DNA of 64,000 nucleotides from Sinorhizobium numidicum (GCF_029892045.1 NZ_CP120368.1:3410001-3474000), one strand, 5' to 3'; positions 38,801 to 48,082 are shown, counted from the stretch's first letter. Made by a program: numbers and translations. Notes: a model not told the origin generated them from the letters alone.

Positions 38801-41800
38801 AACGAAGTTCGACAAGACCATCGCGATTTCCGGAACCGTCGAAACCGGCGGAAACGGCAATATCAAGCTCAGTGCGCTCGATATCAAATCCGGCACGGTC
38901 GATGCCAGCGGTTCTGCGACGTTTAGCGAAGGCGCACTGACGGCTGCGGTCGAGGGCGCCCTGCCCGATCTCGGCAAATTGCTCGCCGACGCGCAAGGCG
39001 AGGCGGCATTCACCGCCGACATTTCCGGTCGCCTCGACGAGATCGGCATCAAGGCGGAATTGACCTCCAGCGGCGCGATGCTGGCCGGCCGTTCGCTGAC
39101 GGATCTGGTAATCAAAGCCGACGCGACGGCGAAACCGGGTAGCCCGCAGGCGAAACTGACGGCGACGGGCGGACTGGACGGCCAGCCGATCGACGTTCGG
39201 GCCGATGTGATCTCCGAGGGCGGCCGCACCGCGATCCCGACCCTGGAAGCGAAGATCGGCGATAATCGGCTGACGGGGGCGATCAACCTGACGCCGGACT
39301 TCAAGCCGGATGGCACTCTCGAATTCAACCTCCCCGACCTCGGTCTGCTCGCGGCAATGGCCGGCCAGAAAGCTTCCGGTGACCTCGCGGGATCGGCAAC
39401 CGTGCGCACCGCCAACGGCATCACCTCCGTCTCGCTCAAGGCGACGGGCAACAGCATCCAGCGCGACGCCTTGACAATCGCCAAGCCGGCCGCCGACATC
39501 AGCATCGCCGACGTCGCAAAGCTTGCCATCAACGGCAGCATCAAGGCGGAAAGCATCGCCCAGGGGCAAAACCGCATAGCGAATGCCAGCCTCGTTTTCG
39601 ACCGGCAGGCGGAAAAAACCGGCTTTTCGCTCGGGGGCGAATATGACGGTGCGCCGGTGACGGCGACGGGCGATCTCACAAGCAATGCCGGCCGCACCGA
39701 AATCCGCCTCGCCTCCTTTGCGGCAACGCCGAAGAAGATCCCGCTGCAGCTCGCAAGGCCGGCCGTCGTCGCCATCGAGAACGGCGTCGCGCGGCTCGAC
39801 GCTCTGACGGTCCAAGCCTCGTCCGGCAGCATTGCCGTCACCGGCACGGCCGGCGATAGGCTTGAGATCACGGCAGGGATCGACGCCCTGCCTGCGGTCC
39901 TGATCGACACCTTTGCGCCGACGCTCGGCGCGCAAGGCCTGATCGCAGGCACCGTCGAGGTCGAAGGTCCAGCGCAGGCGCCGGTGGTCGCATACGATCT
40001 CGCCTGGAGCGCCGCGTCGATCAGTTCGGTGCGATCGGCCAACATCGCCGCACAGGATATCGCCGCAAAAGGTTCGATCGCCGTCACCGACGACCGCATT
40101 CGCTTCGATCCGCTGACGGTCGAAAGCGCCGGCTTCCGCGGCAACGTCACCGGCAGTCTCGACCGGACCGATACGACCGCGGAAGCGAGCTTCAAATTCT
40201 TCGCCGAACCCGGCCTGCTGCCGCCCGGCCTCGCAACGAAGTTCGACAAGACCATCGCGATTTCCGGAACCGTCGAAACCGGCGGAAACGGCAATATCAA
40301 GCTCAGTGCGCTCGATATCAAATCCGGCACGGTCGATGCCAGCGGTTCTGCGACGTTTAGCGAAGGCGCACTGACGGCTGCGGTCGAGGGCGCCCTGCCC
40401 GATCTCGGCAAATTGCTCGCCGACGCGCAAGGCGAGGCGGCATTCACCGCCGACATTTCCGGTCGCCTCGACGAGATCGGCATCAAGGCGGAATTGACCT
40501 CCAGCGGCGCGATGCTGGCCGGCCGTTCGCTGACGGATCTGGTAATCAAAGCCGACGCGACGGCGAAACCGGGTAGCCCGCAGGCGAAACTGACGGCGAC
40601 GGGCGGACTGGACGGCCAGCCGATCGACGTTCGGGCCGATGTGATCTCCGAGGGCGGCCGCACCGCGATCCCGACCCTGGAAGCGAAGATCGGCGATAAT
40701 CGGCTGACGGGGGCGATCAACCTGACGCCGGACTTCAAGCCGGATGGCACTCTCGAATTCAACCTCCCCGACCTCGGTCTGCTCGCGGCAATGGCCGGCC
40801 AGAAAGCTTCCGGTGACCTCGCGGGATCGGCAACCGTGCGCACCGCCAACGGCATCACCTCCGTCTCGCTCAAGGCGACGGGCAACAGCATCCAGCGCGA
40901 CGCCTTGACAATCGCCAAGCCGGCCGCCGACATCAGCATCGCCGACGTCGCAAAGCTTGCCATCAACGGCAGCATCAAGGCGGAAAGCATCGCCCAGGGG
41001 CAAAACCGCGTTTCGGGGCTCACGCTTGTCTTCGACCAGCAGGGCGGCAGAACGGGATTCTCGATCGACGGCAGATATGACGGCGGACCACTCGCGGCCA
41101 AAGGCGACATGGTGGCAATCGGCGGTCGCACCGAAATCCGCCTAGCCTCCTTTGCGGCAACGCCGAAGAAGATCCCGCTGAAACTCGCAAGGCCGACTGC
41201 GGTTGTGGTCGAGAACGGAAGCGTGCGGCTCGACGCTCTGACGATCCAGGCGTCGAACGGCACCATTGCCGTCGCCGGTACGGCGGGCGCAACGCTCGAC
41301 ATTTCGGCAAAACTCAACGCGCTGCCGGCCGCTCTGATCAACACTTTCGCGCAGACGCTCGGCGCCGAAGGCACGATCGACGGCACGGTCGAGGTGGAGG
41401 GAAGCGCGGCCGCTCCGGTCGTCACCTATGATCTTAGATGGCGCGGCGCCTCGGTTGCGGCAGCGCGCGGCGCCGGCGTCGCGGCGCTCGAGGTCGTCGT
41501 GAAAGGGCGTTTCGCCAACAATCGCCTTACGCTCGACGCCACGGTGTCCGGACCAGGCCGCCTCTCCTTCCGGGGCGGTGGCCATGTCGACGTCGGTGGA
41601 AACATGCCGATGTCGATGAAATTTGCCGGCGATGTGCCCTTCGCGCTGCTCGCCAACACCATGGCGGAGAGGGGCTTCACGCTCACCGGATCGGCCACCG
41701 TCGATCTTTCGCTCACCGGATCGGCCAGGGCGCCGCAGATTACCGGTACGATCACCACAAGCGGCGGCCGGCTCGTCGACGTCCGCCGCAATCTCGCCCT

Positions 41801-42914
41801 CAACAATCTGGCTGCCAATATCGCGCTTGATGGCAGGCAGGCGACGATTTCCAGGCTCTCCGCCAATCTCGCCACCGGCGGAACGGTCGAGGCGAGCGGA
41901 ACGATCGGGGTCGCGGCGGGTTCCGGCTTCCCGGCGGACCTGCGGATTCGTCTGAACAACGCCACCTATGTCGATGGCACGCTCTTCACGGCAAATCTCG
42001 TTGGCGACCTGACGCTGAGAGGCCCGCTCGTTGCCACGCCTGTGCTCGGCGGCAGGCTGACGATACGCAGAGCGGCGATCACCGTTCCGGAGAAGTTGCC
42101 GACCTCGCTCTCGGAGATCGACATCAAGCACAGGAACGCGCCGGCCAGAGTGCGACAGATGGCAAGCGACATACGCAAGGACACGTCCGCAGGCGCCGGA
42201 GCCAGAGCCGGCGGCATCATCGCCTTCGATCTCGCAGTCAGTTCGCCAGGACAGTTTTTCGTGCGCGGGCGCGGCATCGATGCCGAACTCGGCGGCGACC
42301 TGACCATACGCGGCACTGCCGTCCAACCGATCGTTTCCGGCGACTTCGACATGCGTCGCGGGCGACTCGAAATCCTTGGCAAGCGCCTGACGTTCACAGA
42401 AGGCCATATTGGCTTCGGCGGCGCCCTGATCCCGACCCTCGATCTCGACGCGACCTCGACGGCCGGTTCGACGACCATCACCGTCAATATCGCCGGGCCC
42501 GCCAACAATCCGGCGGTAACCTTCTCCTCCTCTCCGGCGCTGCCGCAGGATGAGATCCTGGCGCAATTGATCTTCAACCGGTCGCTCAACAACCTGTCGG
42601 CATTCCAGATCGCCCAGCTTGCCTCCGCCGCCAGCCAGCTTGCCGGTGGCAGCTCGACCTCGCTGCTCGACGGCCTGCGCAACAAGCTCGGCGTCGACGA
42701 CCTCGACATCACGACGGACGAAAGCGGTGGCGCTCAACTCCGCGCCGGCAAATACCTCAACGACCGGACCTATATCGAACTGCAGCAGGGCTCGGATTCG
42801 GCCTCCAGCAAGGCGATCATCAACCTCGATGTCGGCCGGGGCGTGAAGCTCAAGGGCGAGGCAGCCGGAGACGGCTCCGCGGCCGGCGGCATATTCTACG
42901 AAAGGGAATACTAG
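35865..42914 (+). CDS. tamB: translocation and assembly module protein TamB (DUF490)
   Basis: A very long TamB of 2349 residues; E. coli TamB has about 1260. It has an N-terminal membrane anchor (FFAVLGTLVVVLLLLVAFLG) and then repetitive beta-rich sequence that should fold as a long lipid-conducting groove across the periplasm. The C-terminal DUF490 domain contains GDLTIRGTAVQPIVSGDFDM, NIAGPANNPAVTFSSSP and LPQDEILAQLIFNRSLNNLS, ending GGIFYEREY. The excess length comes partly from an in-frame duplication of 478 residues (717-1194 and 1195-1672), nearly identical at the DNA level. It forms an operon with tamA. Confidence 0.93.
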   Translation: MNQVIRILGATLRYFFAVLGTLVVVLLLLVAFLGFTVPGARVVAWALEKYAATPDQIVRISDPSALLTGDFTAGTVTLFDGEGIYGEVRDLSVHWSPAELFSLRFDASNISAGSIRLERLPIPSTETKEVRSTLALPVDVKIDAFDLKEFVVGKEIAGQDQFLTANGKVDATNSSIALAFDAAQRDRPEARAVADLVFNPAGNQLKLEAQIAEPKGGLVTKLLRLPGEPAINMTLTGEGPLSDWTGSGTAALDGTEVLRLNGRHVLASEGMHRLTVSGGGALGSLMPAVFKPLFEGTTSIDLTAAFDGKSLVKIEAGKLSTGALTLNASGTVNSQGENNLQASLTGMSGAIDFRWPLEQGELRALINTANLSLIGDGQSAILDVAADVSSVQLPHGELSAVRLSAQSDAFNLETQSGSLQTTVQISESRFSSADLDRAIRAPLKADGTLAVTPEAIRFDPLTIESASIGGTVTGSLKRADASIEAAFKLFAVPQVLPPALAGKFDGTIALSGNVETEEDGRVQVSGLDVKSGTVEASGSVALAGETLTADIQGTLPDLGRLLADAKGTAAFHAAASGPLSKLGIKAEMTSSGVTLAGRALTDLVVNADATATPDSPQAKLTATGSLDGQAIDVRADVISEDGRTSIPTLEAKIGNNRLTGALNLTPDFKPDGTVDFTLPDLGLLAAMAGQQASGDLAGSATISTADGVTSVVVKANGNSIQRDALTIAKPAADISIADVAKLAINGSIKAESIAQGQNRIANASLVFDRQAEKTGFSLGGEYDGAPVTATGDLTSNAGRTEIRLASFMAAPKKIPLQLARPAVVAIENGVARLDALTVQASSGSIAVTGTAGDRLEITAGIDALPAVLIDTFAPTLGAQGLIAGTVEVEGPAQAPVVAYDLAWSAASISSVRSANIAAQDIAAKGSIAVTDDRIRFDPLTVESAGFRGNVTGSLDRTDTTAEASFKFFAEPGLLPPGLATKFDKTIAISGTVETGGNGNIKLSALDIKSGTVDASGSATFSEGALTAAVEGALPDLGKLLADAQGEAAFTADISGRLDEIGIKAELTSSGAMLAGRSLTDLVIKADATAKPGSPQAKLTATGGLDGQPIDVRADVISEGGRTAIPTLEAKIGDNRLTGAINLTPDFKPDGTLEFNLPDLGLLAAMAGQKASGDLAGSATVRTANGITSVSLKATGNSIQRDALTIAKPAADISIADVAKLAINGSIKAESIAQGQNRIANASLVFDRQAEKTGFSLGGEYDGAPVTATGDLTSNAGRTEIRLASFAATPKKIPLQLARPAVVAIENGVARLDALTVQASSGSIAVTGTAGDRLEITAGIDALPAVLIDTFAPTLGAQGLIAGTVEVEGPAQAPVVAYDLAWSAASISSVRSANIAAQDIAAKGSIAVTDDRIRFDPLTVESAGFRGNVTGSLDRTDTTAEASFKFFAEPGLLPPGLATKFDKTIAISGTVETGGNGNIKLSALDIKSGTVDASGSATFSEGALTAAVEGALPDLGKLLADAQGEAAFTADISGRLDEIGIKAELTSSGAMLAGRSLTDLVIKADATAKPGSPQAKLTATGGLDGQPIDVRADVISEGGRTAIPTLEAKIGDNRLTGAINLTPDFKPDGTLEFNLPDLGLLAAMAGQKASGDLAGSATVRTANGITSVSLKATGNSIQRDALTIAKPAADISIADVAKLAINGSIKAESIAQGQNRVSGLTLVFDQQGGRTGFSIDGRYDGGPLAAKGDMVAIGGRTEIRLASFAATPKKIPLKLARPTAVVVENGSVRLDALTIQASNGTIAVAGTAGATLDISAKLNALPAALINTFAQTLGAEGTIDGTVEVEGSAAAPVVTYDLRWRGASVAAARGAGVAALEVVVKGRFANNRLTLDATVSGPGRLSFRGGGHVDVGGNMPMSMKFAGDVPFALLANTMAERGFTLTGSATVDLSLTGSARAPQITGTITTSGGRLVDVRRNLALNNLAANIALDGRQATISRLSANLATGGTVEASGTIGVAAGSGFPADLRIRLNNATYVDGTLFTANLVGDLTLRGPLVATPVLGGRLTIRRAAITVPEKLPTSLSEIDIKHRNAPARVRQMASDIRKDTSAGAGARAGGIIAFDLAVSSPGQFFVRGRGIDAELGGDLTIRGTAVQPIVSGDFDMRRGRLEILGKRLTFTEGHIGFGGALIPTLDLDATSTAGSTTITVNIAGPANNPAVTFSSSPALPQDEILAQLIFNRSLNNLSAFQIAQLASAASQLAGGSSTSLLDGLRNKLGVDDLDITTDESGGAQLRAGKYLNDRTYIELQQGSDSASSKAIINLDVGRGVKLKGEAAGDGSAAGGIFYEREY
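38013..41009 (+). repeat. 1434-bp in-frame tandem duplication inside tamB
   Basis: The period is exactly 1434 bp (478 codons): the same segment starts at 38013, 39447 and 40881, with the third copy matching only to 41009 before diverging. By eye the copies are identical except at 38286-38295, where copy 1 encodes MAA and copy 2 AAT. The third, diverged unit also reads AAT there. Before 38013 an older, diverged relative of the unit's second half (from about 37200) is present. Confidence 0.93.
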
Positions 42915-42924
42915 GCGCGACTGC

Positions 42925-43033
42925 CCCTTCACCCTGACCCTCTCCCCGCAGGCGGAGAGAGGCATTGAGAGCTCGTGGCGAGTCCCTTCGCCCCGCGAAC
43001 GGGGAGAGGTCGCGGCGGCGGGCTGAGGGACAA
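42925..43033. repeat. REP-like intergenic repeat
   Basis: The region between tamB and the phosphotransferase gene holds CCCTGACCCTCTCCCCGC, GCGGAGAGAGG, CGGGGAGAGGT and CGGGCTGAGGG blocks like those at 9640-9764. It forms imperfect hairpins and has no coding signal. Confidence 0.6.
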
Positions 43034-43111
43034 CCTCCCTTGGAAGCTGAGCGATACGACTATCGGCTGCGGCTCCCGAGAGCTGCGCAAGATCAACTGT
43101 CGAGTTTATCC

Positions 43112-43897
43112 ATGCAAACGCAAGAAATCGAGTTGCCGCCCAGATTCCGCGCCAGACTGGCGGGCTACTCGTTCGAAAAGGACACTCTCGGGCAATCCGC
43201 GTCGACCGTGTTCCTGCTCAAGGCAGAGGGTCGAGCCCGCCTTGTTCTGAAACAAGAACGCGCCGGCCCTTTCGCCGAGTTGGCGCAGGAGGCGGCGCGG
43301 TTGGAGTGGCTCGCGGCAAAGGGCCTGCCCTGCCCGCGGATCCTTGCCCATGAGGTTCATGCCGAGCGAAACTGGCTGATGATGGAAGCCGTTGAGGGCG
43401 TCGACCTCGCGTCCTCACCGCTCGCGCCCGGTCAACGCATCACAATTCTTGCCGAGGCCCTCCGCCGACTGCACCAGCTCGACATCGCTGACTGCCCCTT
43501 CGACCGCCGTTTGGAAACCAGCATCGCGATGGCGAAGGCGCGGATGGAAGCGGGCCTTGTCGACGAAGCCGATTTCGATGATGTGCGGCTGGGCAGGACG
43601 GCAAAAGACCTTTTCGGTGAACTTGGGGCACGCAGGCCGAGAGACGAGCAACTGGTCGTAACGCATGGCGACGCCTGCCTGCCCAACATAATCGTGCAGG
43701 ACGACGGGGTGGCGGGCTTCATCGATTGCGGCCGCCTCGGCGTCGCCGACCTCCACCAGGACATTGCTTTGGCCTGCCGCAGCATCGCCTACAATCTGGG
43801 GAACGACTGGGTTCAGCCATTCCTTAACTTATGTGGCTTGCCGAACCCAGACCCGGAAAAGCTCTTCTACTACTGCCTGCTCGACGAGTTCTTCTAG
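43112..43897 (+). CDS. APH(3')-type aminoglycoside phosphotransferase-like protein
   Basis: A 261-residue kinase close to APH(3') enzymes. The catalytic loop is VVTHGDACLPNIIV (HGDxxxxN), the metal-binding motif is GFIDCGRLGVADLHQDIALA, and the protein ends LFYYCLLDEFF, as in the APH(3')-II group. The N-terminal lobe has STVFLLKAEGRARLVLKQE with the ATP-binding Lys. Such enzymes phosphorylate kanamycin-type drugs; chromosomal homologues can have other roles. The start at 43112 was chosen by family length; there is no good ribosome-binding site, so expression may be weak. It stands alone after a REP-like spacer. Confidence 0.87.
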   Translation: MQTQEIELPPRFRARLAGYSFEKDTLGQSASTVFLLKAEGRARLVLKQERAGPFAELAQEAARLEWLAAKGLPCPRILAHEVHAERNWLMMEAVEGVDLASSPLAPGQRITILAEALRRLHQLDIADCPFDRRLETSIAMAKARMEAGLVDEADFDDVRLGRTAKDLFGELGARRPRDEQLVVTHGDACLPNIIVQDDGVAGFIDCGRLGVADLHQDIALACRSIAYNLGNDWVQPFLNLCGLPNPDPEKLFYYCLLDEFF

Positions 43898-43929
43898 GAC
43901 GAGGAGGCTTAATCTGATGCTGCGGTGCT

Positions 43930-44409
43930 TCACGCGGCATTCCGATCGACCCCAAACGCGTGAGCGGCCTCGGTCGCCTCTGTCGCGCTGAACAGCGCCC
44001 AAATATGCCCAAAGGGATCGATGAGTGCGGCGACTCGATCTCCCGTCGCCAGGGTTTCGGCGGCGTTGCGCAGGCTTGCGCCGGCGCCGAGCGCCCGTCC
44101 CAGCACGCGATCCACGTCATCGACGTGAAGCTCGAGGATCGCCGCGGTTGTTCCGAGCGCATGCGGCGAGCGCGGGCCGCCGAGCCGCGGTTCAGCGTCC
44201 CTGCGTGGATTGGCACCGGCCACCCGGAAGATCGAGTCGCCTATGATGAGATCGGCGCTCGTCAAAACGCCGCTCCATTCATGCCGCTGGAGAAGCTCGG
44301 CACCGAGGACGTCACGGTAGAAGGCGATTGCCTGCTCCTCGTCACCATGTCTGACGAACAGTTTTATGCAAATCTGTCGCGCCGCTGGCCCGCCACCATA
44401 GATGGGCAT
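43930..44409 (-). CDS. VOC-family (glyoxalase/PhnB-like) protein
   Basis: A 159-residue vicinal-oxygen-chelate fold protein. The N-terminal half has IKLFVRHGDEEQAIAFYRDVLGAELLQRHEWSG and the C-terminal half AAILELHVDDVDRVLGRALGAGA and DPFGHIWALFS. The pattern is that of PhnB/YdcE-like members, whose substrates are mostly unknown. GGAGG stands six bases before the ATG. It is convergent with the phosphotransferase gene. Confidence 0.82.
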   Translation of the reverse strand: MPIYGGGPAARQICIKLFVRHGDEEQAIAFYRDVLGAELLQRHEWSGVLTSADLIIGDSIFRVAGANPRRDAEPRLGGPRSPHALGTTAAILELHVDDVDRVLGRALGAGASLRNAAETLATGDRVAALIDPFGHIWALFSATEATEAAHAFGVDRNAA

Positions 44410-44516
44410 GACATCCTCCCTTGTTCGCTGAGGTGGAATATCTTATCGGCGGCTCGGAACAAATCAAGAACAAAAATGCTCAAGCTCGGAGTTTTCCCGG
44501 CCGAATGGGGCCGCGA

Positions 44517-44948
44517 TCAGAACGCAGTCATCTTGCTGGTCTTCAGAAGAATGTTCGTTTCCGTGACGCTAATACCATCGATGAGACGGATCCGCCGTAG
44601 TGTCTCGTCAAAACTGACAAGATCGCGGTCCTCGAGTTCGGCGATGAAGTCCCACCGCCCGTTGGTGCTGTGCAGCGCCCTCACCTGCGGCAGGCCGCGC
44701 AATTGCTCGGCAACGCGGTCGGCCATCTTGCCATGGACCTCGATCATGACGACGGCCCGGACACCGGAAGCGGGGATTTCCGATCCCGTCCGGATTGTGA
44801 AGGCCGCGATCGTTCCGTTCGCCACCAGCCTGTCGATACGGGCGGCAACGGTCGCGCGTGATACGCCGGTCATGGCAGAAAGCTTTGATACAGGCGTGCG
44901 GGCATTCTGCCTGAGCGCGCTGATAAGCATCTGATCGAGATCATCCAT
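44517..44948 (-). CDS. Lrp/AsnC-family regulator divergent from arginase
   Basis: A 143-residue regulator with an N-terminal helix-turn-helix (LDQMLISALRQNARTPVSKLSAMTGVSRATVAARIDRLVANG) and a C-terminal RAM/ligand domain (SGVRAVVMIEVHGKMADRVAEQLRGLP, ...TNGRWDFIAELED). Lrp-type proteins sense an amino acid. It is transcribed away from the arginase gene 140 bases away, so it most likely activates the arginase-rocD operon in response to arginine or ornithine; this is inference. Confidence 0.9.
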   Translation of the reverse strand: MDDLDQMLISALRQNARTPVSKLSAMTGVSRATVAARIDRLVANGTIAAFTIRTGSEIPASGVRAVVMIEVHGKMADRVAEQLRGLPQVRALHSTNGRWDFIAELEDRDLVSFDETLRRIRLIDGISVTETNILLKTSKMTAF

Positions 44949-45088
44949 CCAGTATCACTTTGACAAATGCGACCTATCAATCTGTTGATTATAGCCTTCC
45001 GATCGGCAGTTTTCCATCTTTTTGCCGCCACAGGTTTTGATGATAATCTGCCTGACTTCGAGGTATTCAAAAGAGGAAAAGGGCGGAC

Positions 45089-46012
45089 ATGAAGAGCATC
45101 ACGCTGATCGGCGCACCGATCGAGGAAGGGTCGGGACGTCGCGGCGCGGCTATGGGGCCGACGGCGCTACGGATCGCCGGCATCGATACGGTGCTTGCGG
45201 AACTTGGCCATACGGTTCACGACGAGGGCGATGTCCGCCCGCTGCCGGCACGCGACCTTGCCAATCATCCGGGCGCCAACAATTTGCAGATGGTCGGAGC
45301 CTTTGCCCGAGCGCTGCATGACGCCGTGCATGAGACCGCCCGCAAAGGCCATTTCCCGATCATTCTCGGCGGCGACCATGCCCTATCGATGGGCAGCGTC
45401 TCCGGCATGGCCCGCCATGCCGACGAACTCGGGCGGCCGCTCTTCGTGCTGTGGCTCGACGCCCATGCCGACTTCAATTCGCCGCTCACGTCGCCTTCCG
45501 GCAACATGCACGGCATGCCCGTCGCCTTCTTCTGCGGCGAAGCGGAATTCGCTCCGATCCTCGCCGGCGACCGACCGCTGGTCGACCCGAAGAGGGTCTA
45601 TCAGGTCGGCATCCGCTCGGTCGACGCGCGCGAGCGAGAGGAAATCGCCGAAAACGGCGTCAATGTCTATGACATGCGTGCCGTCGACGAGATGGGCATG
45701 GCCAACATAATCCGCGAAATTCTCAATGACGTTCGCGCCGCCAACGGCTTGCTGCATGTGAGCCTCGACGTCGATTTCATGGATCCGGAAATCGCCCCCG
45801 GCGTCGGCACGACCGTTCCGGGCGGCGCCACCTTGCGAGAAGCCCATCTGATCATGGAGATGCTCTGCGACAGCGGTCTCGTTTCGTCTCTCGACGTTGT
45901 GGAACTCAACCCTTTCCTCGACGATCGCGGCAAGAGCGCGCGCATCCTGGTGGAGCTGACGGCGAGCCTCTTCGGCCGGCGTATCTTTGACCGGCCGACC
46001 CGCAGCGCCTGA
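45089..46012 (+). CDS. rocF: arginase
   Basis: A 307-residue ureohydrolase cleaving arginine to ornithine and urea. The binuclear manganese site is complete: GGDHALSMG, WLDAHADFNSP and SLDVDFMDPEIAPGVGT. The N-terminus MKSITLIGAPIEEGSGRRGAAMGP is arginase-like rather than agmatinase-like. A ribosome-binding site (GAGGAAAAGGGCGG) precedes the ATG. The next gene is ornithine aminotransferase, so the pair turns arginine into glutamate semialdehyde plus urea. Confidence 0.94.
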   Translation: MKSITLIGAPIEEGSGRRGAAMGPTALRIAGIDTVLAELGHTVHDEGDVRPLPARDLANHPGANNLQMVGAFARALHDAVHETARKGHFPIILGGDHALSMGSVSGMARHADELGRPLFVLWLDAHADFNSPLTSPSGNMHGMPVAFFCGEAEFAPILAGDRPLVDPKRVYQVGIRSVDAREREEIAENGVNVYDMRAVDEMGMANIIREILNDVRAANGLLHVSLDVDFMDPEIAPGVGTTVPGGATLREAHLIMEMLCDSGLVSSLDVVELNPFLDDRGKSARILVELTASLFGRRIFDRPTRSA

Positions 46013-46090
46013 GAGTTACGTGCAGACATACTCAACGACACCGCGGATCCCCGATGGCGCCCGCTGGATAGATAAACCGGAGAACGATTG

Positions 46091-47296
46091 ATGACGACGA
46101 CCGCAGCCTTGATCGAAACCGAATACCGGCTCGGCGCCCACAACTATAAGCCCCTCGACGTGGTGCTGTCGCGCGGCGAGGGCGTCTATGTCTGGGACAT
46201 CGATGGCAACCGGTATCTTGACTGTCTGTCGGCCTATTCCGCCGTCAACCAGGGCCATTGCCACCCGAAGATCTTCGAGGCGATGATCGAGCAGGCGCAG
46301 AAGCTGACGCTCACATCGCGTGCCTTCCGCAACGACCAGCTCGCGCATTTCTACGAGGAGGTCGCAGCCCTCACCGGCTCGCACAAGGTGCTGCCGATGA
46401 ATTCCGGCGCCGAAGCGGTGGAGACGGCGATCAAGGCCGTTCGCAAGTGGGGATACGAGGTCAAGGGCGTCGCCGATGACAAGGCCGAAATCATCGTCTG
46501 CTCCAACAATTTCCACGGGCGCACCATGGGCATCGTCGGCTTCTCGACCGATCCGGATGCGCGCACCGGCTTCGGGCCCTTCGCGCCGGGCTTCAAGATC
46601 GTCCCCTTCGGCGACATCGACGCGTTTCGTGAAGCGATCACCGAAAACACCGTCGCCTTTCTCGTCGAACCGATTCAGGGTGAGGCGGGAGTGGTCGTGC
46701 CGCCCACCGGATATTTCCCGGCGGTTCGCGAGCTTTGCACCAGACACGGCATTACTCTCATTCTCGACGAGATTCAGACGGGGCTCGGCCGCACCGGCAA
46801 GCTGCTTGCCGAGGAGCACGAAGGCATCGAAGCGGACGTGACGCTGATCGGCAAGGCGCTGTCCGGCGGCTTTTATCCGGTCTCCGCCGTGCTCTCCAAT
46901 TCGCAAGTGCTCGGCGTCTTGAAACCCGGGCAGCACGGATCGACCTTCGGCGGCAATCCGCTCGCCTGCGCGATTGCCAGAGCGGCGCTGAAGGCGCTCA
47001 CCGAGGAGGGCATGATTGAAAACTCGGCCCGCATGGGCGAGCGCTTCCAGAGCGGCCTGCGCGACATTCGTTCCAACATCATCAAGGATGTGCGCGGCCG
47101 CGGCCTCATGCTCGCCGTCGAATTGGTTCCGGAAGCCGGCGGCGCCCGCAAGTACTGCGAAGCGTTGAAGGAGCGCGGCATTCTCGCCAAGGACACCCAT
47201 GGCGACACGATCCGCATAGCACCACCGCTCGTCATTACCGAAGATCAGGTCGATTGGGCGGTCGAGCATTTCGCGGCCGTGCTTGCATCCGTCTGA
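46091..47296 (+). CDS. rocD: ornithine aminotransferase
   Basis: A 401-residue class III aminotransferase moving the delta-amino group of ornithine to 2-oxoglutarate, giving glutamate 5-semialdehyde. N-terminal [25 protein letters not shown] is characteristic of ornithine aminotransferases. The PLP Lys is in [15 protein letters not shown], preceded by [28 protein letters not shown] and [14 protein letters not shown] are also typical. ATG at 46091 has GGAG nine bases upstream; the TTG just before it is not needed. The 78-base gap to the arginase gene shows no terminator, so they are probably one operon. Confidence 0.95.
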   Translation: MTTTAALIETEYRLGAHNYKPLDVVLSRGEGVYVWDIDGNRYLDCLSAYSAVNQGHCHPKIFEAMIEQAQKLTLTSRAFRNDQLAHFYEEVAALTGSHKVLPMNSGAEAVETAIKAVRKWGYEVKGVADDKAEIIVCSNNFHGRTMGIVGFSTDPDARTGFGPFAPGFKIVPFGDIDAFREAITENTVAFLVEPIQGEAGVVVPPTGYFPAVRELCTRHGITLILDEIQTGLGRTGKLLAEEHEGIEADVTLIGKALSGGFYPVSAVLSNSQVLGVLKPGQHGSTFGGNPLACAIARAALKALTEEGMIENSARMGERFQSGLRDIRSNIIKDVRGRGLMLAVELVPEAGGARKYCEALKERGILAKDTHGDTIRIAPPLVITEDQVDWAVEHFAAVLASV

Positions 47297-47585
47297 TCTC
47301 CGGGTTGTTCCGCCTCGGGCCACACTACGCAAGGCTGGGGCGGAACGCATTTCGGAACCGCTCAAAATCAAGTCTTAACGAATCCGAGACTAAAGTGCCC
47401 TTCCAAAGCGCAAAGCGGGTTCCCCGCGCATGATGCAGCTTGCGCCCTCGCCGGATGCCGTCGGCGGACCACACCACTCCTGATTGGAAAGGCGCTTGCC
47501 GCTTGCGGACAGCATCCACGGGAGCGTCACAAGTTTGGCGAGGTCGCGCCGCGGGCGTCGACCGGAAAGCTGGAAGGACCTTTCG

Positions 47586-48065
47586 ATGACAGGCACACTG
47601 AGGATGGCCGGATTTGACGGCGAGACGCTCGAGATCATAGCGTTCCGCCTCCATGAACAGGAATTTTGCGTCAAGACCACGACGATTCGCGAGATTCGCG
47701 GCTGGGCGCCCTCGACGCCGATCCCGCATTCGCCGCCGGAAGTGATCGGCGTGATGAACCTGCGCGGCACGGTGATCCCGATCATCGACCTTGCCCATAA
47801 GCTCGGCATGAAATCGACCGTCGCCAACGAGCGCAGCGCCATCGTCGTCGCGGAAGTTCACAGCATGGTCATCGGCCTCGTGGTCGACCGCGTCTCCGAT
47901 ATTCTTACCGTTCAAGGCAGTCAGGTGCAGCCGGTACCGGAAGTGACCAGCTCCTTCGACAAGAGCTCCGCGGAAGGCATCATTGCCAATGAATCCGGCA
48001 TGATCTGCTTCCTCAATCTTGCGCGCATGTTCAAGGAAAGAGACGTCGAAGAACTCGCCGCCTGA
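47586..48065 (+). CDS. cheW: chemotaxis coupling protein CheW
   Basis: A 159-residue CheW domain protein linking chemoreceptors to the CheA kinase. The two beta-barrel halves contain FRLHEQEFCVKTTTIREIRGW, VIGVMNLRGTVIPIIDLAHKLG, and IGLVVDRVSDILTVQGSQV, matching the family. AAGGA stands eight bases before the ATG at 47586. It lies outside any che cluster, as second cheW genes in rhizobia often do, and probably serves an extra receptor array. A terminator follows. Confidence 0.93.
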   Translation: MTGTLRMAGFDGETLEIIAFRLHEQEFCVKTTTIREIRGWAPSTPIPHSPPEVIGVMNLRGTVIPIIDLAHKLGMKSTVANERSAIVVAEVHSMVIGLVVDRVSDILTVQGSQVQPVPEVTSSFDKSSAEGIIANESGMICFLNLARMFKERDVEELAA

Positions 48066-48082
48066 GCTTCGGCCCGTTCTGA

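Noticed and set aside
38013..41009. CRISPR or satellite array
   Set aside because: The repeats are 1434 bp, contiguous, in frame and coding; there are no spacers.
37748..41425. Very long open frames (over 1000 codons) antisense to tamB
   Set aside because: They are mirror frames of a GC-rich gene with strong third-position bias, doubled by the tandem repeat. Their composition (runs of Arg, Gly, Ala, Ser) and the lack of start signals show they are not genes.
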